DNA of 64,000 bases from Isoetes taiwanensis (taxonomy: Eukaryota > Streptophyta > Lycopodiopsida > Isoetales > Isoetaceae): positions 22,547,158 through 22,611,157 of the forward strand of contig JAJEKV010000008.1 in the NCBI GenBank assembly GCA_021234155.1, in the 5' to 3' direction. The stretch's first letter is position 1. Each line of letters begins with the position of its first letter. The position numbers and the translations under genes are program-made. This document shows, piece by piece, positions 1 to 11,623 of this stretch. The notes under the pieces are model-generated. The model was not told the origin of the DNA. It did no database searches and saw only the letters and a program-made list of their open reading frames with translations.

Positions 1-2025
1 TAAACCAAGTGCTCTCCTTAATCGTAAAACCATCTTAAATTATAATTTACTATTGTGCTTCAAGAAGTTGGACTTGGCAAGTCACTCAAGAACAGAGAGC
101 TAGTGGTATAATTTTTAAAAGGCCCTTGATGGCGAAAAGAGATAAATTATGCATGAGATTTATAGTCGGTAGTCATTAACCCATAGAGGATAGAGGCTAG
201 AGGCTCGCTAAAACGGATGCGTAATTTCCAAAATAGTCAAAAGGAGGCATTAGGAGGCGTTAAAGGTTTGTGTATTGGAGTTAGAAATCAGATGATTGCA
301 ACATATTTACATGAGAAGTAGTATTTTCCACCCTTTATACTCGATCTCTAGCACCGAGATAGCAAATGAGCATTTCCCCGTGGAAACCACATTTTCCACC
401 ATTGAAGTCTAGTTCTAGACAAAACCCAATTGTTAGAAAACTATAAATACAAAATGTGAAAAGAACTTACCTACTTTATTAAGCTCCACAGATAATTTTG
501 TTCTCCTTTCGTAAGGCCTAATTATTAAAATCCATGAATATATAACTTAGGTTGCTTGCTCAAAGTTACCGCTTTTGCATTTATCGCCTACCAGCCTGTG
601 GATCCTTCTTTTCAAAGCACTCCTTTAGAAGGCAATATGCTATGTTCCTAGATATTGATGTCCCTTTGCTTTTCCATGATCTCAACAAATTGAAGTCCTT
701 GCTTTAGTTCTCCATTCTCAATGAATTCCCCAAGATTTTCTACACATGTTAAGGATCCCGCCATCCCGGCAGATAAGAGAAGTGTCAAGGATTAATTCGC
801 CCCAAAATCATGGAGAATGAGGCAAGAATAGTACCTCGATACACAGATTGCCAAGATCCGTGATGGCCTTCGACAAAGAAGGAGCCCATATGGTCACTAG
901 AAGTATGACAATAGATTGTTAAACAATAAGCTGCGTAACTAAAAACGTAAGACCTCATTTGAAAGTGTTTAGAAATGCCTATATACATGTCAAAAGGCAG
1001 CAGAGAGCATAAATAATGCCGGATCTACCAAAACATTTTGTTTCAATAGAAGGCAAAAGTAACCATGGAGAGGTAATTTGTTGTTGATGCTAGCTCCAAA
1101 GAAGATCCTACTCTAAATCAAGTTCAATAATCAACCACCCCGGGATTGACACTTATATCAATCTTTGTCCGCCTCCGCACAATTGTCATGGTTGTAAATG
1201 AACTCTAGCAATTTTATCTTGTCATAGATCCAAATGATAATAACGCTCAAAGAAACATACGGAAGTTAAACTCATGCCTAATGAAGATTAAACCCTAGGC
1301 TAACAGAGAATGCACCTTAGAAGCCAACGCAAAGAACTCGCCTTCGCCTTTACAAGAGTGAGAGACATCTCGCTAGAAAAGCCATTCGTGCATGAAATCG
1401 GCCCCCGTGGATTTAGATATGAATCATCAAGAGTGTGTGCCATCCCAAGCTCCATTCAACTCGCGGGAGCCGAACTTGAAGAAGCGAAAGGTGCTTTAGA
1501 GGATAGTGACGCCGAGCTTTGCCGCGATGGGTGTTGCAGACCTTGGCCTCGCTTTTCCATCACTAAAGAACCCCTAAATCACTAAAGCAAGAAGAAAAGG
1601 GCTATCCGGATCGGCCCAAAATTTCAACCAAATCTTGAAAAGAGAGACGAAGACCATCCCAAAGATAAAAATCTCAACACGATCTTCCGTGATCGAGCAT
1701 AAATCTATCAAGAAGTCGCCGAACCTAGCAAAGGTTGCTCCACCTGTGGCGTGCATGTGGATACCATCGAGGAATGCAAAGAAAAATAGGCCTCGCGAAC
1801 CCTAAAAACTCAAAACTTTGTGACGGCATCATCATCGCCATTGGTTTGGTCAATCTGGGCCGTAAAATTAGGGTCATCCAACACTTACACAATAACATTA
1901 TAATATAAGATAGCGTGTGTCTTCAATGGAGCCCTAAATCGGACGGTCGAGGATTTGATTGACCAATGGTGGAGATGATGTGCGCGTTCTTCAACTAAAA
2001 TTTCATCTTGACTATGTCTTCAATA
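1..2025. other. Region without recognised gene
   Basis: No reading frame here resembles a family I know. Short frames (for example 1310-1585 on the plus strand) have no recognisable motif and no clear splice context. The sequence is of ordinary complexity and leads directly into the polypurine tract. Confidence 0.5.
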
Positions 2026-3671
2026 TGAAAGGGAAAAGGAAAAGGAAAAGGAAAAGGAAAACGATGAAAGGGAAAAGGAAAAAGGAAAAGGAAGGGAAAA
2101 GGAAAAACGATGAAAGGGAAAAGGGAAAAGAAAAGGCAAAGGGAAAAGGAAAACGATGAAAGGGAAAAAGAAAAGGGGAAGGGAAAAGGAAAAACGATGA
2201 AAGGGAAAAGGGAAAAGGGAAAAGGAAAAAAGGAAAATGGAAAAGGAAAAAGGAAAAGGGAAGGGAAAAGGAAAACGATGAAAGGAAAAAAAAAAAAGGG
2301 AAAAGGAAAAGGGGAAGGGAAAAGGAAAAACGATGAAAGGGAAAAGGGAAAAGGGAAAAGGAAAAAACGATGAAAGGGAAAAGGGAAAAGGAAAGGGAAG
2401 GGAAAAGGAAAGGGAAAAGGGAAAAGGGAAAAGGGAAAAGGAAAAGGGGAAGGGAAAAGGAAAAACGATGAAAGGGAAAAGGGAAAGGGAAAAGGAAAAG
2501 GGGAAGGAAAAAGGAAAAACGATGAAAGGGAAAAGGGAAAAGTGAAAAGGAATAAAAGAAAGGTAAGAGGAAAAAGGAAAGAGAAGGAGAAAAGGAAAAA
2601 GGGAAAGATAAAAGAAAATAGAAAAAGGAATAGAATAGGCGAGGGGAAAAGGGAAAGGAAAAATGGCACCGCGAGAAGGGTAAGAAGTAAGGGTGAGAAA
2701 AGGAGAAAAAGGCAAGGGAAAATAAGAAAAGGTTGCAAAGTCCATGGGAAAAAGGAAAGTAAAAAGGAAAAGAGAGGGGGAAAGGGCAAAAGAGAACTTG
2801 GGAAAAGGGAACAAGAAAAAGAGAAAAAAGGAAAGGGCGTGAAAAAAAGGGAAGAGAGAAAGGGTGAAGAAAGAGAAAAAGGGAAGCAAAAAGAGCATCG
2901 AGAAAAAGGAAGAGGGAAAGGATGGAAAAAGGAGGAAAAGGGTGGGGGGAAAATAGAATAGACAAAGGGTAGGGAGCAAGGAATAGGAAAAGAGGAAGGA
3001 GAAAAGGGCACGAGAAAAAAGAGAAGAGGGAAAGGGTGAGGAAATAGAAAAAAGAAAGGGAAAAAGAGTATAGGAAAGGGGAAAAAAAAAAAGAAACAAG
3101 AAAGGAGAAAGTGGAAAGGGGAAAAGAGATGGGTAAAGAAGGAAAAAGGGTACATAAAAAAGGTTGAGAAAAGGGAATGGAAAGAGGCATATGAAAAGGG
3201 AAAGGGAACGGGAAAGAGAAAATGTAAAGGAAGGGGAAAGAGAAAGGAAAGGGAAAAAAGGAACAGCGCAAAGGGAAAGTTGAAAGGAAAAGGGAAGCGG
3301 AAAAAGGAGAAGGGAAAGCAAAAAGAGCATGAGGAAAAGGGGAGAGAGAAATAGGAAAAAAGAGATGGGGAAAAGGGCGCGTGATCAAGAGGAAGAGGGT
3401 GGGGAAAGGAAGAAAAGGGCACATGAAAAGGTAAGCAAAAGAGAACGAAAAAAATGCATGAGAAACGGGAAAGAGAAAAGGAAAAGGAAGAGGAAGGGGA
3501 AAAGGAAAGGGAAAAAGAGTAGTGGAAAAATGGGAAGAGCGGGGAAAGATAAAAAGAAAGGGAAAAAGATGATAAGAAAAAGAGAAAGAAAAAAGGGGAA
3601 GGGGAAAGGGAAGGCAAAGGGAGGGAGAAGGGGGTTAGAAAAAAAAAAGGGGAGAATAAAAAAAGAAAGAA
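2026..3671. repeat. 1.6-kb polypurine (G/A) tract with minisatellite core
   Basis: The plus strand is almost pure purine for about 1.6 kb, built on AAAAGG/GGGAAA units. From 2026 to about 2545 it is a minisatellite in which an ACGATGAAA interruption recurs every 40-100 bp (near 2060, 2107, 2153, 2194, 2275, 2329, 2367, 2465 and 2520). From 2545 to 3671 the interruptions vanish and the tract becomes irregular. The long Phe/Ser/Pro-rich minus-strand frames (up to 572 codons) and the Lys/Gly/Glu-rich plus-strand frames are by-products of stop-poor composition, not genes. Such a tract could form triplex (H-DNA) structure. Confidence 0.9.
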
Positions 3672-3765
3672 ATTAAAGGTTCCTAAATTATGCCCAGCAA
3701 TGCTGGGTACCATTACTAGTTATGTACTAACAATCTTATTATTTTAAGAGAGAGGATGGGCATCG

Positions 3766-5900
3766 AATGTCTGCAAAACAACTTGCATCGAAGGATAAGA
3801 TCATAAAGGAAAATCCGGTGATTATTCGAAGCCAAAGACCTAATCCACCATTAATTGAGAATGCAAGAGATGAACCAGCTACTATTGACAATGCATATGA
3901 TGAGACTGCACGCAACCTTATAGAAGATTTTGCAACTTTTGAGCAACTCATGGAAGATTGAACACACACACACATATGGAGCATCATGACAATGCAACTA
4001 ATGACAATAATGACCAAGAATATCCAACACAATATGTTGATGAATACATAGGCTTCAGCAAAATTGTATGAAGGTTGTACAATATCGCAGTTGTCAGTCA
4101 ATCTATCAATACTCAGCATTCAAGCTCAGTACAAGATATCCAATATAGCTATTGACGTTATGTCTATTCTCATAGTTTTATATTATCTACTAATATATAG
4201 AATGCAGGTTTATAGGAAAATTATTGCCAGAAGGAAATAACATGCCTAAAAGTCGGCAAGACGCACGCAAACTAATCAAGGCGCTTGGTTTTGAGTATGA
4301 AAGCATTCACGTGTGTGGTGTGTCCTAATGAATGAATTTTATATTATAAAGATAAGAAGGACTATACCAGTTGCCCCATATGTGGATCAGGAAGGTATAA
4401 GGATGGATTTTAGAGTGATAAAGTCCCCGCTAAAGTATTACATTACTTTCCTATCATTCCAAAGATGAAGCACATGTTTAGAATGAAAGAAAAGGCTGCT
4501 CTCATGACATGGCATGCACACCACCGTAGCAAGGATGGGATTATGCGTTATCCTGCAGATTCTAGGGCATGGAAATTTATAGAGGAGACATGGTCTGATT
4601 TTGCAACTGAACCTAGGCACATTCGTATGGGGTTGGCAACAGATGGCTTCAATCCATTTTCACAACGAGCGGCCTCTTGGTCAACCTGGCCAGTAATGCT
4701 TGTAAATTACAATATTCCGCCAGATGAATCCATAAAGCGTAGCCACATAATGTTGGTCATGATCATTCCAGGTATTTGCTTTAATATAAATTTAATATCT
4801 TTTTGAAATCGACTAACATTGATTGTGCATATAACAAAGGGCCTTCCCAACCAACGAATTTGAATCCATAAAGCGTAGCCACATAATGTTGGTCATGACC
4901 ATTCCAGGTATTTGCTTTAATATAAATTTAATATCTTTTTGAAATCGACTAACATTGATTGTGCATATAACAAAGGGCCTTCCCAACCAACGAATTTTGA
5001 TGTGTACCTTTCTCCGCTTAGTTGATGAGCTTCTACAACTATGGGATGGAGTGCCAATGGTTGATGCTTCTAGGACAAAATTTACGGACAAAACTTCATC
5101 TTGAGGGGATTTTGATGTGGACAATGCATGACTACCCGTGCCTCATCAGATGTACAAAAGCGTGGTTAAATAGCCATTTACAATTTGACATGGTCGCGAT
5201 ACAACATTTTAAGACCTTACATTGAAATGTAGGACTCCAAACAAAAGGCAAGTGTGCCCGTGTGCGTTGTGGTGAGAAGGTTACTGCTTACTCCAAAGAA
5301 ATGAGGAAGATGGTTTTGAGGGTCACGATAAATTTCTTCCAACATCATCCAATTGTGATGGATCCTCCTGATGGTATGAAGTGGCTTTCAAGATTTTATC
5401 AATTGCCATATTGGACCGAATTAAAGTTCACGAGCCTATTAGATCCCATTCACATAATAAAAAAATGTGTCAGAATCAATATGGAAACACATTACGGAAG
5501 AGAAAGACACTGAAGGAGGAAGGGCAGACCAACTTCAAGTCAAGCCTGCACAATGTGCTTGGATGAGATCAAACAAACCACCTCCATGGGTTCTAACAAA
5601 GGGTGACTATCAAAAGGTGTGTGCTTCGTTAAAATCTCTACGTACTCCAACTGGTTACTCCTCTTCCATGCGCAAATGTTGGACAAAGGATGGTAAGCTC
5701 CAAGGACTCAAGTCACATGACTTTCACAAGTTACTAGAGGTAAGTTATGCACACTTATTATACTCATTGATGTTTGTTTTTAACTTCACTATTTCTTGCA
5801 TGTAGGAGTACTTGCCAATTGTTCTACCAGGTACTCTACCTTCAAACATTTGTGAACCCATTTTCAAGCTAGCCAAACTATGCACGTATAGCACTTGTAC
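3766..5900 (+). pseudogene. CACTA (En/Spm) TNP2-like transposase, decayed
   Basis: TNP2-like transposase (Transposase_21 family) catalyses cut-and-paste movement of CACTA elements in the nucleus. Landmarks occur in family order. An acidic exon ends in FEQLMED near 3960. A DARKLIKALGFEYESIHVC segment (4260-4310) is followed by the zinc-type CPICGSGRYKDG (4373-4410). KVPAKVLHYFPIIPKMK (4420-4470), DGIMRYPADSRAWKF (4533-4577), RMGLATDGFNPF (4624-4660) and a WPVMLVNYNIPP segment come next. After a probable short intron there is GPSQPTNFDVYLSPL-type sequence split over two frames (4970-5030), then LPYWTELKF near 5405, SHDFHKLLE near 5715-5740 and, after an intron, EYLPIVLPGTLPSN (5805-5845). Stops and frameshifts make it non-functional. 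A 136-bp tandem duplication lies inside it. I could not place CACTA termini. Confidence 0.85.
4725..4996. repeat. Tandem duplication, copy offset 136 bp
   Basis: Copies start at 4725 and 4861. The full 136-bp unit is repeated with one visible mismatch (gatcat/gaccat). It duplicates a CACTA exon end, the putative intron and the next exon start. Confidence 0.95.
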
Positions 5901-6186
5901 CTTCTCATAGTTAATAATTTACTTATATTGATGTTATACCATGTTGTAGGTGGTTGTCATTGAGGGAGATGTGCCAATCCACCACATGGATGTGCCAATC
6001 CCCAAATTTCCCCTTTCTCGACATAGGGGCACGGCGGAAAAATGACTTGTTCCAACAGTTCGGCCAAACTATGGAGCTCGGAATGGGGTTCTAACTCTGG
6101 GCATAAGTCCAAAGCATCCAACTTACTGTAGGAACCAGGTATTATGACCAACAAAGCCAAACTCAAATTGCTATAGGCAACTAGTC

Positions 6187-6458
6187 AACCTTCCGCTCAA
6201 TGCACTACTAGCCTAGTGCTATAGTGTAAAGATGGTATGTACTTGGTAATCTGGGTATTTGATCGATTGTCTACTTCACAACCATGTGTCGTGGGATAAC
6301 TCTGACCTTTCGGATGCAATCTAACCTTCCGCTCAATGCACTACTAGCCTAGTGCTATAGTGTAAAGATGGTATGTACTTGGTAATCTGGGTATTTGATC
6401 GATTGTCTACTTCACAACCATGTGTCGTGGGATAACTCTGACCTTTCGGATGCAATCT
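6187..6458. repeat. Duplication in satellite unit 1, copy offset 136 bp
   Basis: Copies start at 6187 and 6323 and the whole 136 bp matches. Satellite units 2 and 3 lack this duplication, so it is an addition to this unit only. Confidence 0.95.
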
Positions 6459-8192
6459 TGCAATCGAACTGTCATTTCGAGCCTTCTGGCATGCATTACC
6501 GTCGATGTCCCGCTTGTTACGAGCCATCGCTTGCCGCAAGTTTGGAACCTGCATGGGGAGGGTTTTTCGTTCTCCCCTCTTGAGGTCTCTCTTCAAACCC
6601 TCGAGAGAACCCTCGCACGCAAGCTCTCAACAACTTCGTAGGTAGGAAGGCTGCCAAATCCTAAACCATACAGATTTAATAGGGTTTAGTTATCGGGAAT
6701 CAAAACAACTCCATCCGCTAATCCCACCGCTCAAATGGTAGCTTATGTCCCAAGAAATGACCCCAAAACAAAATTGGCCATCCACCACATGGATGTGCCA
6801 ATCCCCAAATTTCCCTTTCTCGACATAGGGGCACCCACATAAAAATGACTTGTTCCAACAGTTCGCCAAACTATGGAGCTCGAATGGGGTTCTAATTCTC
6901 GCATAAGTCCAAAGCATCCAACTTACTGTAGGAACCGTATTATGACCAACAAAGCCAAACTCAAATTGCTATAGGCAACTAGTCAACCTTTTAGCCAATG
7001 CACTACTAGCCTAGTGCTATAGTGTAAAGATAGTATGTACTTGGTAACTGGGTATTTGATCGATTGTCTACTTCGCAACCATGTGTCGTGGGATAACTCG
7101 ACTTTCGGATGCAATCCCCAATCGAATCCGCCATTTCGAAAGCCTTCCGGCATGCACACGGTCGTCACGATGTCCCCCGCTTGTTACGAGCCATCGCTAT
7201 GCTGCAAGTTTGGAACCGGTGCATGGGGAGGGTTTTTTCGTTCTCCTCTTGAGGTCTCTCTTCAAACCCCTCGAGAAACCCTCAAACGCAAGCTCTCAAC
7301 AACTTCGTGAGGTAGGGAAGGTCACCAAATCCTAAACCCTACAGATTTAATAGGGTTTAGTTATCGGGGAATCAAAACAACTCCATCTCGCTAATCCCAC
7401 CGCTTCAAATGGTAGCTTATGACCCCAGAAATGACCCCAAAAACAAATTGGCCATCCACCACATGGATGTGCCAATCCCCAAATTTCCCCCCCTTCACAT
7501 AGGGCCCCGAATGTAAAAAGGACTTGTTCCAACAGTTCGCCAAACTATGGAGCTCTAATGGGGTTCTAACTCGGGCATAAGTCCAAAGCATCCAACTTCC
7601 ATCAGAGGAACCGGTGTATTATGACCAACAAAGCCAAACTCAAATTGCTATAGGCAACTAGTCAACCTTTAAGCTCAATGCACTACTAGCCTAGTGCTAT
7701 AGTGTAAAGATAGTATGTACTTGGTAACTGGGTATTTGATCGATTGTCTACTTCGCAACTATGTGCCGTGGGATAACTCGACTTTCGGATGCAATCCTCG
7801 CAATCAAATCATCATTTCGAGCCTTCCGCATGCGGTCGTCGATGTCCCGCTTTATTCACGAGCCATCGTTATGCAAGTTTGGAACCTGCATGGGAGGGTT
7901 TTTCGTTCTCCCTCTTGAGGTCTCTCTTCAAACCCTCGAGAAACCCCGCACGCAAGCTCTCAACAACTTCGTGAGGTAGGGAAGGTGCCAAATCCTAAAC
8001 CCTACGAGATTTAATAGGGTTTAGTTATCGGGAATCAAAACAACTCCATCCGTTAATCCCACCGCTTAAATGGTAGCTTATGTCCCAAGAAATGACCCCG
8101 AAAAAAAAATTGGCCATCCACCACATGGATGTGCCAATCCTCAAATTTCCCCTTTCTCGACATAGGGGCAACGGAAAAAGGACTTGTTCCAA

Positions 8193-8416
8193 CAAATGCA
8201 CTACTAGCCTAGTGCTATAGTGTAAAGATAGTATGTACTTGGTAATCTGGGTATTTGATCGATTGTCTACTTCGCAACTACGTGCCGTGGGATAACTCTG
8301 ACCTTTCGGATGCAATCCTGCAATCGATCAAATGCACTACTAGCCTAGTGCTATAGTGTAAAGATAGTATGTACTTGGTAATCTGGGTATTTGATCGATT
8401 GTCTACTTCGCAACTA
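8193..8416. repeat. Duplication in scrambled satellite unit, copy offset 136 bp
   Basis: An 88-bp match starts at 8193 and 8329. The sequence after the second copy jumps to a later block of the monomer (TGGGGAGGGTTTT), so the unit is rearranged and not simply duplicated. Confidence 0.9.
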
Positions 8417-8533
8417 TGGGGAGGGTTTTTTCGTTCTCCCTCTTGAGGTCTCTCTTCAAACCCTCGGAATGGGGTTCTAACTCTGGGCATAAGTCCAAAG
8501 CATCCAACTTACTGTAGGAACCAGGTATTATGA

Positions 8534-8712
8534 CCACCTTGGCATGTTGGAGCCTAGGTGGCATGGTTGAGCCACCTTGGCATGTTGGAGACTAGGTGAC
8601 ATGTTTCAGCCACCTTGGCACGTTGGAGCCTAGGTGGCATGGTTGAGCCACCTTGGCATGTTGGAGACTAGGTGACATGTTTCAGCCACCTTGGCATGTT
8701 GGAGCCTAGGTG
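8534..8712. repeat. ~76-bp minisatellite, about 2.4 units
   Basis: Alternating blocks built on CCACCTTGGCATGTTGGAG followed by CCTAGGTGGCATGGTTGAG or ACTAGGTGACATGTTTCAG repeat in order. The CCACCTTGG and CCTAGGTGG halves are partly complementary, so each unit could fold. Confidence 0.85.
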
Positions 8713-8837
8713 GCTCAAACATGTAATGAGACATGTTCCACAATGAGACATGTAATATGTTCCACTCGGAATATAAATGGTGTGGATTTTTGCCATTGAA
8801 AAAATTGGCTAACAAGTTGCCACTTGCCTTATTCCAC

Positions 8838-9109
8838 TTGTCAATTTGCCTAAATGTGCAAATGGCCATAATGTTTGGCTCATCCTTGAATGTTTGATGG
8901 TGTAAATAACCATTTAGCCTACAACTCTACGAGAGCATGTGTTAAGAATATGGGTAAGACATGCCGTATGTTATTGTCAATTTGCCTAAATGTGCAAATG
9001 GCCATAATGTTTGGCTCATCCTTGAATGTTTGATGGTGTAAATAACCATTTAGCCTACAACTCTACGAGAGCATGTGTTAAGAATATGGGTAAGACATGC
9101 CGTATGTTA
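8838..9109. repeat. Tandem duplication, copy offset 136 bp
   Basis: Copies start at 8838 and 8974. The full 136 bp is repeated with no difference I could see. The sequence is otherwise anonymous. Confidence 0.95.
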
Positions 9110-9120
9110 AGTAAAAGATA

Positions 9121-10016
9121 AGTTGGGGCAAATTTTTTTTTTTTTTTTTTTTTTTGAAGGACGTCAAGCTTTATTCACCAACTAGAAACCGAATAAACAT
9201 AAATGCAAAGACAGGGATTATAACCCCGTGGACAAACCGATCCAACTGAAAGCACAACCACCGCCTATGCAAAAGAATGAATCACGAGGTAAGTATGCCG
9301 ACGGTACTTTCTTCTCTTGATCAAGAGAAGAACAATTGTAAGCCATAACAATTTTATCTTGCGCCCATTGAAGAACAACCTCATCCGCAGATCTATGCCC
9401 TTAAAGATAAACAACCTCCTTCTCTTCCGGATTGACCATAAAAGCCGGCCGGAATCTCGTTTAGTTGTTTGGGCCAAGCATCGGATAGATAGCAAGCAAA
9501 ATTTCTTGGCTAGATCGAGACGCGATAAAAAAGGGTCAACAACCAAGACCATGCTGCCAAGCCTCTCACACAAGAAAAACAATGCTCAATACTCTCAACC
9601 CTTTGTCGGCATAAAGGGCAGAGCTCAAAATCCGACATCCATTTTATGGACTAACTTTGACTCGAGGCATCTATGGATCACTTGCCACCACAAAACTATT
9701 ACTTTGGGGTGGGGCGGCTTATCCCATACCCATATCAAACACTTTTCCATTGTGGGTCGAGGGACACAAGATGCCATCTATTAGATGGAGGCGGATTTCT
9801 AATGCACAAGCAATTTATACCTGAGACACTTCCCATGACATGAGATGATCAGACTCATACCAAGCTGCAATAGTATTGATACCAGCTGCTACCCATCGTC
9901 GTTGTGTCTTTGGATGAACAACCACACTTAGAGGCACATTCTCTGGAGTGTCCTGCAAAGGAATCCACCAGCATAGAGTGGACAACTGAAGACATGCCTC
10001 AGGAGTTGGGGCAAAT
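9121..10016 (-). mobile_element. 5'-truncated LINE (zf-RVT end) with 13-bp target-site duplication
   Basis: Reverse-transcribed insertion on the minus strand. AGTTGGGGCAAAT occurs at 9121-9133 and again at 10004-10016, flanking the element as a target-site duplication. The 3' end is a 23-nt poly(A), seen as poly(T) at 9133-9155, preceded on the minus strand by AATAAAGCTTGACGTCC. Upstream, broken minus-strand frames read like the C-terminal zinc-binding region of plant LINE ORF2 (zf-RVT): CALYADKGLRVLSI-like sequence about 9590-9640, then EAWQHGLG, VVLQWAQDKIVMAYN and RDSFFCIGGG (9260-9390). Stops and frameshifts make it inactive. Nothing of the reverse transcriptase core is left. Confidence 0.8.
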
Positions 10017-10101
10017 ACCAGCTGCTACCCATCGTCGTTGTGTCTTTGGATGAACAACCACACAAAGCAACACATTCTCTGGAGTGTCTGCAAAAGGATC
10101 T
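9881..10101. repeat. Diverged direct repeat, copy offset 136 bp
   Basis: About 85 bp starting at 9881 recurs at 10017 with several substitutions and small indels (for example CACTTAGAGGCAC against CACAAAGCAACAC). The second copy is LINE interior placed directly after the right-hand target-site duplication, where host flank would be expected. Confidence 0.85.
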
Positions 10102-10366
10102 CTAAGGCATCCATGAAGGCATAAAAAATATCGTGTTGTGGCACTATGGGTTGATACCATGGCAAGGTATGTCTTAAAAGTAAAATATTTTTGTATTTTT
10201 ATATTTCTAAGGCAAAGCCGTTTACAAAAAAATATCTCTAAGGCATCCATGAAGGCATAAAAAATATCGTGTTGTGGCACTATGGGTTGATACCATGGCA
10301 AGGTATGTCTTAAAAGTAAAATATTTTTGTATTTTTATATTTCTAAGGCAAAGCCGTTTACAAAAG
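10098..10366. repeat. Tandem duplication, copy offset 136 bp
   Basis: About 133 bp starting at 10098 recurs at 10234, including an AT-rich stretch and ending near GCCGTTTACAAAA. Confidence 0.95.
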
Positions 10367-11600
10367 AAAAATGGCAAAAAAAGGGGCCTAAAGCACTTCC
10401 CCTAAATAACTTTTAACACGAATTCTAACGAGGTAAACACGTGAATGTCGATGATGCCCGGCTTCGGACAAAAAAAAATTGAATTGATCCGTTGCCTTTA
10501 ATATGGAAAGAGCCTAATGCCGACATTAAAGGTTACGTTCGGGATCGCTTGTTTATAGATCCAAAGAACACTCTCTTCATCGACGACAACATTAATTACT
10601 ATTGAGTATAATACTACTATAGACCCCATTTTTAATGTCTTAAAATATACATGTCTATACATTGAATGAAACCATTGAAACGCCGAAGGAATATTTTTTT
10701 TTATTATTACGTTAACAGGCATAGGCAAGGAGATTCCGGGGGATTTCAGACTTCATTTTTCTTTTAGTCGCTGACGATCCAAGTAGGGAGCAATCGATCT
10801 TCAAAGAACAGGAAGGTAAATCGTGCCATTTGTTTTTGAGAAGAGTGAGCAGCATGCAGCAGCAGACTTAGGTTTCCTTGTATTTCGTCCTTAGAACAAC
10901 CAAGGAGCAATAATCAGGTAAGATTTGTCTTCAATGCTTCTAATTTTCTTGCTTTATTTTTGTTTTCCTGAGCATGTTCTGTGAGCAGCATGCAGCAGCA
11001 GACTTATCCATTTTGCAAGGTTGTTGGCATTATTTCTTAAGTCAATGCTTGTTGGCTCTTGCAGTTCAACTTCGTTACCATCCCTCAGAGCTACTTTGTT
11101 ACCATCCCTCAGGCAATCGAGGTAAAACAGTCAAATCTCTTCCAATTCTGCACAAAACGCTAAAGGACTAGGAGGATTGGGTCTGTCAATCCAATTTTGC
11201 ACCTTCTGCATTTTGGATATTCCCATTAGGTCACTTGTTGGAATTGCTTAGCTATTTCGCTTGAATTTATCATAGGAGTGTTTCAGTCCGCGCGTATCTT
11301 TCTATAAAGCAGATACCTTGCTGGATTTGAATGCGACTTTTTGCAAGAACATTTAGCAATTGAAGCTTTTAAAGCGGTATCCACCGTCTCACAGATTTTT
11401 GAGGGGAAACCGTTAACAGATGATTAAGGTTTTTTAATCCAAAGGACTAGAAGTTGATTTTGATAATAGTAAAACTTTGTCTTGCCCTAGGGCTCAGTTA
11501 TTTATGCAAAGAGTTGAGGCCAAGGAAACAAATGGTGCTGTACACTTTAAAATAATAAAAAGTCTTGAATTACTGTAGGTCTTGGGTTGAGAAAAGCTGA
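10367..11600. other. Region without recognised gene
   Basis: AT-rich sequence with a purine-poor stretch and a plausible splice-donor-like AATCAGGTAAGA near 10914, but no protein family is recognisable. It contains one short 136-bp-offset repeat (10845/10981) and a ~24-bp tandem pair (GTTACCATCCCTCAG near 11076 and 11099). Confidence 0.45.
10845..11006. repeat. Short direct repeat, copy offset 136 bp
   Basis: A 26-bp match, GTGAGCAGCATGCAGCAGCA followed by GACTTA, starts at 10845 and 10981. The sequence between the copies is not repeated. Confidence 0.85.
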
Positions 11601-11623
11601 TGTATTTATTTCTTAGCTTTCAT

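Larger units (their letters stand above)
5956..8530. repeat. ~670-bp tandem satellite, about 3.6 units
   Basis: Units begin at ATCCACCACATGGATGTG near 5977, 6780, 7454 and 8117, so periods are about 673 and 663 bp. The first unit is about 800 bp because it holds an extra 136-bp internal copy. Every unit contains the same ordered blocks, including GTTCCAACAGTTCG, CACTACTAGCCTAGTGC, TTTGATCGATTGTCTAC and AATAGGGTTTAGTTATCG. Units 2 and 3 share small indel variants against units 1 and 4. The fourth unit is scrambled: blocks appear out of order after about 8190. Short conserved minus-strand frames recur (LHSLANCWNKSF), but no family is recognised and coding is unlikely. Confidence 0.9.

Noticed and set aside
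1995-3713. Minus-strand ORF of 572 codons and overlapping long ORFs
   Set aside because: Purely Phe/Ser/Pro/Leu composition from the polypurine tract; no domain and equal openness in several frames.
5956-8490. Recurring short ORFs in the satellite as a repeated gene
   Set aside because: Frames shift between units through indels and the encoded peptides match no family; best explained by repetition of a non-coding monomer.
8534-8712. CRISPR-like array
   Set aside because: The repeats are contiguous 76-bp units without variable spacers, in a plant-type sequence.
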